From the NCBI GenBank assembly GCA_009379995.1, contig WHSR01000012.1, forward strand, positions 1 to 64,000: DNA of 64,000 nt. Direction: 5' to 3'. Under the pieces are notes generated by a model, which made no database searches, had not been told where the DNA came from, and saw only the letters and a program-made list of their open reading frames with translations. Each line of letters starts with the position of its first letter. Position 1 is the stretch's first letter. This DNA comes from Streptosporangiales bacterium (GTDB taxonomy: Bacteria; Actinomycetota; Actinomycetes; Streptosporangiales; WHSR01). Below are positions 1 through 8,127 of this stretch, piece after piece. A program made the position numbers and the translations under genes.

Positions 1-228
1 CTAAGCCCAGGCAGATACGGAAAACAGCGAACAAGCGTGTATCTAGGCCGAACAGCGATTCCCACCAGCTGCCAGCCCGCCGACCTGCATCTTCACCCTC
101 GATCGCGGCCCAGCACCCCGATTAGCTGCGGAACCCCGGGATAGCTGCCCACTTCAATGCCACGCAGTGACGGTTTGATCAGGTTGCGGCGGCTGCTTGT
201 CAAGTCCTTGGCGCCTGCGAGCCCCTAT

Positions 229-300
229 CTAAGACACCGACGGGCCGAAGTCGACGGCGAGCTGGCCGGACTGCAGCTGGCGTTCTAGGCGGTCGGTCAT
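229..300 (-). CDS. 23-codon ORF coupled to the membrane protein gene
   Basis: The ATG overlaps the stop codon of the membrane protein gene at 297-791 in an ATGA arrangement, which usually means translational coupling. The product would be only 23 residues, starting MTDRLERQLQ, and resembles nothing I know. It may be a real short peptide or the front end of a second gene cut away by rearrangement. The 228 bases beyond it hold no gene I can support. Confidence 0.25.
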   Translation of the reverse strand: MTDRLERQLQSGQLAVDFGPSVS

Positions 301-791
301 ACGTTCGCGATCACCATGATGACGGTGGCGGCCAAGGAGAATAGAGCGAGAACCTGGATGATGAGGCCGAGGGTGACGCAGTTGGCCTTGAAATTGTTGG
401 CCTTGCGGAGTGTGTCGAGGGTGGATACGTGGAGGGTGGCGACGTTGTTGCGGGCGTCGACCTCGTCGTCGGTCCAGTGTTCGGCGAGCATCCGGTTCAG
501 GGTAGTCACGGTGGTGACGGCGTAGTGCCGGTTCCAGCCAGCGAGTATTCCGCACGTGGCGGCGCCGACGAACAAGGCAAGGGCGACGGCGACGGCGATA
601 AATACTGGGGGTGGAAAAGTGGGTGTGGCGCCCGTTTTTACCAATGTGGCGAGAGCGGCCAGCAGAGTGACGAGAGCGGCCGAGGTTGTGACGAGCGCTT
701 GTCCGCGAGCGTCATACGCCGAGCGACGGTCGCGCTCGGCCTTCACCTCACCCTCAATGAAGGTTGAGTAGGTCTTTCCTTGATCTGTCAC
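297..791 (-). CDS. Small three-helix integral membrane protein
   Basis: The 164-residue product has a charged N-terminal helix (residues 1-30), a hydrophobic hairpin (about 32-50 and 60-86), a polar linker of about 50 residues, and a third membrane segment at the C-terminus (about 137-161). This order of hairpin, cytosolic linker and last helix recalls the SLATT and PycTM-like membrane effectors of bacterial defence systems, but I see no diagnostic motif, so the assignment is by architecture only. The start is GTG at 791 without a strong Shine-Dalgarno sequence. The gene is divergent from the CHAT protease gene at 992 with 200 bases between them. It could equally be an unrelated small membrane protein. 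Confidence 0.75.
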   Translation of the reverse strand: MTDQGKTYSTFIEGEVKAERDRRSAYDARGQALVTTSAALVTLLAALATLVKTGATPTFPPPVFIAVAVALALFVGAATCGILAGWNRHYAVTTVTTLNRMLAEHWTDDEVDARNNVATLHVSTLDTLRKANNFKANCVTLGLIIQVLALFSLAATVIMVIANV

Positions 792-991
792 CTGGGCTCG
801 GCGGGCGGCTGCTCGGCTGAGCCCTCGCCACCTCGGATGTTCTCCACCTCGAGCCAGGCCTTGTCCGTCGGCGGCTCTTTGGGTTCCGCGTCGGGCGTCG
901 TTGAATCGGTTTCGTCCGGCACGGTGTCACGATATAGGCACGGTGCGCCTACCATCAATGGTGTTCTCACTGCCCGCCCGACGGAGGTCGC

Positions 992-3900
992 GTGGCAAAG
1001 CGTGACAAGCTCATCGCGTCGGTTCGGGCCCGGATCGCCGCCCTGCGCGGACCGAACGGCAGTCTCGATCCGATCCTCGATCGGGAGGCGATGGCCGAAG
1101 CGCGATCCCTGAGCCGGTTCGCTGCGGAGGGTGATCTCGAGGCGGCGTCCGTCCTGGGGACGCTGCACTGGCTCCGTTACCGCGCTCTGCCGGAAGGCGA
1201 CGACGAGCTCGACCTGCAGGCGGCGGTTCACTGGTTCGCGCTGGTCTTCCCGCACCATCCCGAAGACCTTCCCGATGACATGTATCCGCACGTGGCCGCC
1301 GTCGCCGAGCCGGCGGGCGGCGACCCCGAAGCCTGGAACGACGAGGCCGTGTCGCTCATGCAGACGCCCCGCGCCGCGGTGTGGGAAGAGGTGGTCGCGC
1401 GGGCCGTCCAGCTCATGGCGATGGCGGTCGAGGCCACCCCGGAGGATCACCCGGATCGCCGCGGCTACCTGTCGAATCTCGGCCTGGTGGCCCGGCGGCT
1501 GTACGGCTTCACCGGTGATCCCGATCATCTGGATCTTGCGGTCAAGGCGGGCCGGGCGTCAATGGCGGGCCTCCGCCCTGGCAGCCCCGATCGGGCGGCG
1601 GTCCTGTCGAACTTCAGCATGGCGTTGCGGGCGCGTGCCGATCGCACGGGCTCGGTGGACGAACTCGAGGAGTCGGTCGAGATCGGTCGCGCGGCGGTGG
1701 CGGCCGCACCTCCGGGATCCCGGGGACACGCCAAGCACCTGTCAAGTCTGTGCGCTGGGCTGGTCCGACTCTTCGAACGCGCTGGCTCGGCCGCCGACTT
1801 GGACGAGGCGGTCGAGGCGGGCCGGCTCGCGGTGGAGGTGACCGCGCCGGAGGACCCGGACCTGGCTAGCCACCTGTCCAACCTGGGCGCCGCACTGCAG
1901 GCGCGGTTCCGCCTCGCCGGTGACCTGTCCGATATCGACGACGCGCTGGACATGGCTCGGCGTTCGGTTGCCGTGACTCCGAAGGTGCATCCGGACCGGG
2001 CGAGCATCCTGGCCAACCTGGCCGTGGTCGGAACGGTCCGCTATGGACATACGGGTGTGGTGGACGACCTCGACGAGGTCATCGATGCCCGGCGGGAAGC
2101 GCTGGCGCTCACCCCGCTGGACCGCCCGACCGCGGTGGATCTCCGTGCGGCCCTGGCGGTGAGCCTGAACGAGCGGTTCGAGCACGGCGGCAACGTGGCC
2201 GATCTCGATGAGTCGGAGAGCATCTGGCGGCAGCTCATCGAGGCGGGGACACCGGGCGGTCCTGAACTGGGCAAGTATCAGACGGCCCTCGGTGTGACAC
2301 TCAGGTCGCGGGCGGAGCTCACCGGCTCCACCGAGGACCTCGACGAGGCGGCGCGACTGCACCGGCAGGCCCTCCATGCGGTCGCGGACCACCCGGTGAC
2401 CCGTGCGGCGGTTCTTGGCAACCTGGGTGCCACGCTGCTGCAGCGGTTCGAGCGTGCCGGTGTCATCGGGGACATCAACGAGGCGGTGACCGCCTTCCGC
2501 GACGCGGCCGAGCCGGCCGGCGACGGCTCCGACGAGCGGGCGACGGACCTGAACAACCTGTCCACCGCGCTGCGGGTGCGGTTCGAACGCACCGGCGCCA
2601 CCGGGGACATCGCCGAGGCAATCGAGGCCGGCCGACGGGCGGCCGCCGCCACGTCCGCCAGTGACCACATCTACAAAAAGTGCCTGTCGAACCTGAGCCT
2701 GGCGCTGCATCGCCGGTACGAACGGACGGGGGCGATGGCGGACCTCACCGAGGCGATCGACCTGGGCCGGGCGGCCGTGGCCGCCACGCTGGCCAGCCAT
2801 CCCGACCGGGCCGGGAACCTCTCGAACCTGGGCCTGACGCTGCGGGCCCGCTATCACCGCACGGGCGTGTCCGAGGACCTCGACGACGCGATCGCGGTGA
2901 CCCGGGAGGCGGTGGCGGCCACGCCCGACGGTCACCTTGATCTGGGCATGTACCTATTCAATCTGTGCTCACTGTTGAACGCCCGGTTCGAGCTCGAGGG
3001 AGCCGGTGAGGATCTCGACGAGTCCATCCGCACGGCCCGCGCGGCGCTGGACCGGACGCCGGCCGACCACCCTGAACGACCATTGCGGCAGGCCTCCCTC
3101 GCGGTCACGCTCGTGTTCCGGTACCACCGGACGAGCGACCCGACGGATCTCGATGACGCGATAAACCTCGGCATCGAGGTACTGCGGGGGCTCCCGCCGG
3201 ATCACCCGGAGACGGCTCAGCACACCGCGACCCTCGGCTTCATGCTGCTGCAAAGGTTCTGGCGGACACACGCACAGTCCGACATCGACGAGGCCGTCAC
3301 GCAGGTGCGTCGGGCTCTGGAGTTGCTGCCGGACGATCGTCCCGACCGGGTTCGCCGGCAACCTCGCCGCCGTGTTGATGTCCCGGTACGGCAAGTTCGG
3401 GGCGGCGGCCGACCGGGACGAGGCGCTGCGGCTTAATCGGCTGAGCCTGCGGCTGTATCCGATCGACCATCCCGACCGGGCCGGGCATCTGTTCAACCTG
3501 GGGCATACGTTGCTCAAGCAGCCCGATCCCGCCGTCGTAGACGAGGCGATGGCGGCGTTCCGCGACGGCGCGCGGACGCCATCGGGATCCCCCGTCCACC
3601 GCATCCAGTGCGGCAGCGCGTGGGCGGACCTGGCGATGAGCACCGGACAGTGGGCGGCCGCCCGGAGTGCATGGCACGAGGTGTTCGAACAGCTACCGCT
3701 TCTGATCGACCACCGCCTGGCACGCGCGGACCGCCAGCGTCACCTGCACCTGTTCGACGGGGTCGGCCCGCGGGCGGCGCTCGCGCGTATCGATGAGGGC
3801 GACGTCGACGGCGCCTGGGCAGCCCTCGAACAGGCCCGGGGAGTGCTGTTCGGTCAGGCACTCGAACTGCGGGCCGACACCGCCGAGCTGCGGCGCGTGC

Positions 3901-5105
3901 GGCCCGACCTCGCGGCTGAAGTGGATCGGCTGCGGGGGATTCTCAACACGGAGACCGCCCATCCCGCGTTCGAACTGAACGCACGGCCGGCCCCGTCGTC
4001 CACGGCCCGGCGTGAGGCGGCCCAGCAGTGGCGGCAGCTGCTGGCCACGATCCGCGCGACGGCCGGCCTCGACCGCTTCGCGCTGCCGCCCACACCGGAC
4101 CAGCTCCGCGAAGCCGGCGCCGGTGGCCTGGTGGTCGCCGTCAACGTCACCACTTACCGCTGCGACGCCCTCACTCTGACCGAATCCAGCGCCGACGTGG
4201 TGCCGCTGCCCGACCTCACCGAGCGCGATGCCCGCGCCATGGTCGACCGGTTCCTCCCCGCCGTGCACGGCGCCACGCGCTCGTCGGCCGCGGCGGTGCT
4301 CACCCAGGTGCTGGCGTGGCTCTGGGACAGCGTCACCGGGCCGGTGCTGCGGCACCTCGGCGTGCCCGAAGGTCCGGCTGAGGATGCGGCGATGCCGCGT
4401 GTCTGGTGGATTCCGACGGGCCCGCTGTCGGTGCTGCCGGTGCACGCATCGGCGCTCGACCGGGTCGTCTCCTCGTATACGCCGACGGTGCGGGCCTTGC
4501 ACCACGCCCGCCGGCCGGCCGTGCCCGGCGGCGACGGCCCGCTCGTCGTCGGTATCAACGAGGTGCCCGATCATCGCCCGCTTCAGAATGCCGTCAGCGA
4601 GGCCGAGTTCGTCGCCGCAACCCTGCCCGGCTCCCGACCGCCGGTCCTGGACGGCGCCGCCGACCGCCGCACGATCCTCGACCGCCTGCCTGCGAGCGAC
4701 TGGGCACACTTCGCCTGCCATGCCATGGCGATGCCCGATCCCGCGGAAAGCCATCTCGTCCTGCACGACGGTCCGCTGCCGGTTCGGGAGCTGACAGGCC
4801 AGAGCCTCGACCACGCCCGGTTGGCCTACCTGTCGGCGTGCACCACCGCGTTCGGCGGCACCAGCCTCGCCGACGAGTCCATCCACATCGCGTCCGCCTT
4901 CCAAATCGCCGGGTTTCCACACGTGGTCGGCACCCTCTGGCCCATCGCCGACACCGCCGCACTCGAATTCGCCCGCCACATCTACGGCCAGCTGAACGTC
5001 GGCACCGATCCCGCGCTCGCCGTACACCGCGCCGTGCATGCCGTCCGCAACGAGGTTCCCGAACGCCCACACCTCTGGGCCGCACACGTCCACTTCGGAC
5101 CCTGA
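992..5105 (+). pseudogene. TPR-CHAT (caspase-like) protein, interrupted by a frameshift
   Basis: The gene starts at GTG 992, with GGAGG at 983-987. Residues about 130-900 are at least a dozen TPR-like units of about 48 residues with the recurrent pattern HPDRA..LSNLG..L..R. The end is a CHAT protease domain with the catalytic His in WAHFACH (near residue 1240) and Cys in YLSACTT (near 1282). CHAT proteins are caspase-like proteases used in bacterial cell-death and defence systems. Reading continues in the first frame to about 3350 and in another frame from there to 5105. The spacing of neighbouring repeats suggests loss of five bases (one GGGCC-like copy next to PDR) rather than gain of one. 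If the shift is real, the protease half is separated from the sensor half unless a GTG at 3372 is used. Confidence 0.85.
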
Positions 5106-5144
5106 AATGATCCTGGCTACTGTCCCTCAAGTGAGCGAGCGACC

Positions 5145-5249
5145 GCTGAACTGCTCCACCGCCTCCCGGTCACTCAGACCCTCGAATCGCTGCAACACCA
5201 TCACCACCGTGGTGACGCGGAACACCGGCGGCACCGCCGAGGGCTTCCC
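5145..5249 (-). pseudogene. Fragment of an IS1182-like transposase
   Basis: About 35 codons read GKPSAVPP...MVLQRFEGLSDREAVEQFS, the N-terminal signature of DDE transposases of the IS1182 group, where a residue such as FDARWKY normally follows. Homology stops abruptly at about 5145, 40 bases after the CHAT gene ends. No terminal inverted repeats or remainder of the enzyme were found, so this is a relic. The assignment is from memory of the family motif. Confidence 0.5.
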
Positions 5250-5435
5250 GGTGCGGCGGACCAGCTTGCGGCCACTCTTGCGGCCGTCGACGCCGCCGCC
5301 GCGGCGGTAGGTCCAGCGGCCGCTGCGGGTCGCGGCCGCCCGCCGCGCAACGTCCAGCATCCTCAGCCACTCGCCGGGGGACACGCCCAGACGGATCCGT
5401 TGAGCACTGCCCGGACACCGCGCCGCCCCGTCGCC

Positions 5436-5611
5436 GGCGAGCGCGTGCATCCGGCGACCAGCCGGACGATGATTTACGTCGCATGTGCGGTCGTCGACGG
5501 CACCGCTCACGTCGCCGACGAAGCGAAACTCGCCGAGGTCGAGTGGTGTGATCGCGCGACACTCGAGAGCATGTGTCCCATCGGTTCTTCGAGCCGGTGC
5601 AGCAGTACTTG
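5436..5611 (+). pseudogene. C-terminal remnant of a NUDIX hydrolase
   Basis: The reading GERVHPATSRTMIYVAC, then VADEAKLAEVEWCDRATL, matches the C-terminal half of actinomycete NUDIX pyrophosphatases. After a frameshift near 5577 the typical ending HRFFEPVQQYL appears in another frame (5579-5611). The NUDIX box with its catalytic glutamates, which should lie upstream, is absent. The remnant is therefore both truncated at the 5' end and frameshifted, and cannot encode an active enzyme. Confidence 0.65.
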
Positions 5612-5771
5612 TGCCGCAGCGTCTTCAGGGCGAGCTCGAGGCCGGCGTCGACGCCGGCGCTACGGGCGAATCCTCGACGTGGTGCGGTCTAATCAGGATT
5701 TGGAGGCGTAGCTTGGAGAGCGGAGCGCCCGCCGCACCGTAGCTGGACGCTCACACGTAGGAGGTTGGGCC

Positions 5772-6023
5772 GTGGCGGACGACATGGGGGCGCCGCGTGA
5801 GCCTCCTCCCGTAACTGTCAAGTTCCATCAACCGATAGTGCGGCCTGGGACTCCAGAGGCCCACGCTCACGGCTGTCTGTGCAACTTTGAGAGAAACATG
5901 CAGGCGGCGTTCCTGTCAGCCGAGCAGGCAGACGACGACGTGATTGTCGTGATCCATGACGACTGTCCGCTGCACGAGATCGTACGGAAACCCATGGACG
6001 ACGCCCTCGGCGACGAGCCGTGA
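5772..6023 (+). CDS. Small hypothetical protein with Cys/His motifs
   Basis: An 83-residue protein starting at GTG 5772, with a clear AGGAGG at 5759-5764. It has a proline-rich start, then HAHGCLCNFERN and, near the end, DDCPLHEIV. The CxC plus CPLH pattern could bind a metal. I do not recognise the family with certainty; similar short proteins with a terminal CPxH motif are scattered among actinomycetes. The good ribosome binding site and acidic, compact composition argue for a real gene inside an otherwise decayed stretch. Confidence 0.6.
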   Translation: MADDMGAPREPPPVTVKFHQPIVRPGTPEAHAHGCLCNFERNMQAAFLSAEQADDDVIVVIHDDCPLHEIVRKPMDDALGDEP

Positions 6024-6235
6024 CTTCTGGAATCTCAGAGCGGACAGTTGGGTACCGATTCGACGGCCGAGACTGGATCTGCCACCTTGATGTGGGCCGA
6101 CGACCAACCCTGGGCCGGAGCACGTACTGCGGCACCGCGTTCCGGTCCAACCCCGGCACCGGGCCGGCTTCGGCACTTCTCACCCCGCCAGGATCCCGCA
6201 ACCGGGCGAACGCGGCGGCACCGCCCCGTTGGTGA
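6020..6235 (+). CDS. Possible coupled small ORF
   Basis: GTG at 6020 overlaps the previous stop by four bases (GTGA). The first 45 residues look protein-like (YRFDGRDWICHLDVG, then STYCGTAF); the last 25 are low-complexity and may follow a frameshift. The function is unknown. On the opposite strand, between 6236 and 6457, a 73-codon reading frame also looks weakly protein-like, but I cannot support it as a gene. Confidence 0.3.
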   Translation: MTSGISERTVGYRFDGRDWICHLDVGRRPTLGRSTYCGTAFRSNPGTGPASALLTPPGSRNRANAAAPPRW

Positions 6236-6532
6236 TCAAGGCTCTACGAGGATCAACGAACGTAGCCAGCGCTCAGGTATAGATTCGAACCTGAACTCAC
6301 CTCTAGATCCCCAGTGCGGCCATGGGAAGCGGCCGAAATACCCTGTGGCCCCCTCGGCGAATCTATCCGGCTCCCCGACTGGGCACCTCCCCTGCGTGTC
6401 GGCGTAGTACGTCGGGTCATCCAGCCCTTGGGTACGGCCGCCGGGACTAGCACTCAACTCATATGTGCTGCTGCCCCGCCGCGACTCTGTCGAGCGACCG
6501 GGCGCAGGGACATACGGTTGAACAGCTATCAG

Positions 6533-6622
6533 CTACGGCTGCGGCACATAGGAAGCCATGAACATGAACATGCTGGTGAAGACGAGCATCCACGCGGGTG
6601 CGCGTCTGAACCACCTGATCAT
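6533..6622 (-). CDS. 29-residue hydrophobic peptide
   Basis: This ORF has AAGGAGG three bases before its ATG and encodes MIRWFRRAPAWML..., 29 residues. A basic N-terminus is followed by one hydrophobic segment rich in Met and Phe (about residues 10-24) and a short tail ending VPQP. It looks like a single-pass membrane peptide. Candidates are a small stress or leader peptide or a toxin-like peptide; nothing in the sequence decides between them. It stands alone among decayed genes. Confidence 0.45.
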   Translation of the reverse strand: MIRWFRRAPAWMLVFTSMFMFMASYVPQP

Positions 6623-6977
6623 CTTCCTCCTTCGACTTGTACCGCATACTTGTTCCTATCCGCGCGGTGACGGCAGGCTACCCCCTCCAGATCTTGCGCA
6701 TGATGCGATCTGTCAAAGAGGACAGGCACAAGTTCATCGACGTGGGGCCGGCAACCGGGAACTGCGGAAAGGAGGGCGGACGTGCCGGCCCGCGGATGGG
6801 TAGCAGCCGCTTCGACCCGCGTCTTCCAGAGCCATCAGTCGTCATGGCTGCTTCCTGCGCAGCTGGGTGGCGATGACGTCATCCTCGCGGCTTACCTCGC
6901 AGGTCGGGGTGGCAGAGAAGTTGGGCCACGCATTGAAGCCGCCTCAGCAGAACCGCCATTCGTGCTCCAAATGGCCG
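6623..6977. other. Stretch without a supportable gene
   Basis: Several overlapping reading frames exist on both strands, but none combines a ribosome binding site with recognisable protein sequence. It appears to be decayed intergenic DNA between the short peptide gene and the pseudogenes further right. Confidence 0.5.
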
Positions 6978-7233
6978 TTAAGCCCGGCGCCTCGACGGCA
7001 GACACCGCACGATCTCCACGCCGCTGCTGGCCTTGATCAGCAGGCTGAGCCAACTCCTGCTGCTCCGGTCGATCTCGTACTGGATGCCGAAATCGGCGGA
7101 GATCGGCGGAGATCAAGCGACGAGCACAGACAACGAGGCGCGCGCCCGCCAATGCTGCATCTGGGAGGCTTAGTCCGGCCAGCTCGAACTCCCTCCACTC
7201 CACCAGGTGCTGACGCTCGGCGGCGTTTGCCAC
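6978..7233 (-). pseudogene. Small unknown gene broken by a 10-bp tandem duplication
   Basis: Starting at GTG 7233, the minus strand reads VANAAERQHLVEWREFELAG and continues to RRLISAD. There the frame is lost, but it resumes as FGIQYEIDRSSRSWLSLLIK to a TAA at 6978. The break coincides with a perfect 10-base tandem duplication at 7092-7111. Removing one copy joins both parts into an 81-codon ORF. I do not recognise the product. That the reading improves on removing the repeat is strong internal evidence of a former gene. Confidence 0.5.
7092..7111. repeat. Perfect 10-bp tandem duplication
   Basis: The unit atcggcggag occurs twice in direct succession (7092-7101 and 7102-7111). Its length is not a multiple of three and it lies at the point where the reading frame of the small gene at 6978-7233 breaks. 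It is most simply explained as a recent slippage duplication. Confidence 0.75.
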
Positions 7234-7239
7234 CCCTTT

Positions 7240-7515
7240 GCAGGGGTACGGCGTACCCACCCCTGATCGCCTCTGCGGTCTCCTCGGCCTCCTCGAACGG
7301 GAATCGGTGTTCCAGACCGGCCCGAACGCGTACACGCCGCGGTCGCGTCGGGCGCAAGTTTGCCCTCCGGTCAAGCTCGCGGCCTTGTGAGGGCTCATGA
7401 CCTCCAGCGCGCCGCCGATGCCGAAACTGGTTTCGGCGCCACGCTCGGCGAGCAACCCCGCCATCCGCTCTAACCGGACGCGGCCCTCTTCGGCCTGCCG
7501 CCACCCCTCACCCAT
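7240..7515 (-). pseudogene. Frameshifted small hypothetical gene
   Basis: From ATG 7515 (GGAG about ten bases upstream) the minus strand reads MGEGWRQAEEGRVRLERMAG, then LLAERGAETSFGIGGALEVMS and on to VYAFGP near 7310. The frame then becomes arginine-rich nonsense, while the next frame continues plausibly as EHRFPFEEAEETAEAIRG. This looks like a roughly 90-residue actinomycete hypothetical protein with one frameshift. The function is unknown. Confidence 0.4.
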
Positions 7516-7603
7516 CGGCCGCTCCGGTTTCGGGAAGACGTCCGACGCCGTCGAGGATGCGGACGCTGGCGCGCACTCCGGTGGGTGTTAGCGACACGTC
7601 CAC

Positions 7604-7820
7604 CTAGGCCAGGGAAACGAGGTCAAGACCGTCAAACCAGCTGCGGATCTGCTCGGCGGGCCGGAACACCGCCGGTGAGCTGGCCCCTCATACACCTTCC
7701 TGACCTGAGCCACCGCCTCCGGGTCGCTGCCGGTTGGGGGACCGCAGAGATGGCCAAGAAGTTGCCCGGTGCCAAACACCAGGTCAGCGACAGGATGGCG
7801 TAGAGGCCGACGTCGCGATC
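7604..7820 (-). pseudogene. Decayed DUF574-type SAM methyltransferase fragment
   Basis: Three frames must be combined to read it: VGLYAILSLT...LAPGNFLAIS, then DPEAVAQVRKVYEG, then FRPAEQIRSWFDGLDLV ending at TAG 7604. Together these follow the C-terminal third of DUF574 (S-adenosylmethionine-dependent methyltransferase-like) proteins, where the phrase about a Y-x-x-A helix and FFDGLELV is conserved. The N-terminal Rossmann part is missing. The gene is dead. Confidence 0.5.
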
Positions 7821-7880
7821 AGGTCGCCGAAATAGACCTCGATTCGGCCGTCCGCGTGCTACCACCAGGCCGATACAGTC

Positions 7881-7917
7881 GTGCCCCGCCGCCCGGCAAA
7901 TCCAGGGGGCGGGGCAC
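7881..7917. terminator. Hairpin downstream of the SARP gene
   Basis: A perfect 10-bp inverted repeat (GTGCCCCGCC at 7881-7890 and its complement at 7908-7917) with a 17-base loop. No U-tract follows in either direction, as is common in high-GC genomes. It lies 210 bases beyond the stop of the regulator gene at 8128. The rest of the 7821-8127 gap holds nothing else I can support. Confidence 0.45.
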
Positions 7918-8127
7918 GGAGACGGTCAGCCTCGCTTTACCTCCACGGAACCGAGGCCATAAACATATCGAACATCTTGTCCCTTTCGTCCAGTTAGGGA
8001 TAGATGCCCTCCCGATTCCCTCGCCGGGAGGCAGGGACAGTCTAGTTGTCGACAATATCAGAAGGACTGTCTTTGGTTGGAAAGGGCCGTACTTCTTACA
8101 GGCCCGCCGAAGAACTCGGCCAGAGTT

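Noticed and set aside
901-938. TTGAAT and TATAGG as a promoter for the CHAT gene
   Set aside because: The 26-base spacing between the boxes is too long for a standard sigma-70-type promoter.
1742-2935. A 397-codon reading frame antisense to the TPR array
   Set aside because: It mirrors the repetitive high-GC TPR gene codon for codon and is rich in Arg, Gly and His; it is a shadow of a real gene.
6262-6330. tRNA-like T-loop (minus strand GGTTCGAATC)
   Set aside because: The T-stem does not pair well and no acceptor stem, D-arm or anticodon arm could be found around it.
7588-7865. Transposase in the region left of the SARP gene
   Set aside because: The fragments fit a DUF574 methyltransferase (DPEAVAQVRKVYEG and WFDGLDLV) better than any DDE transposase.
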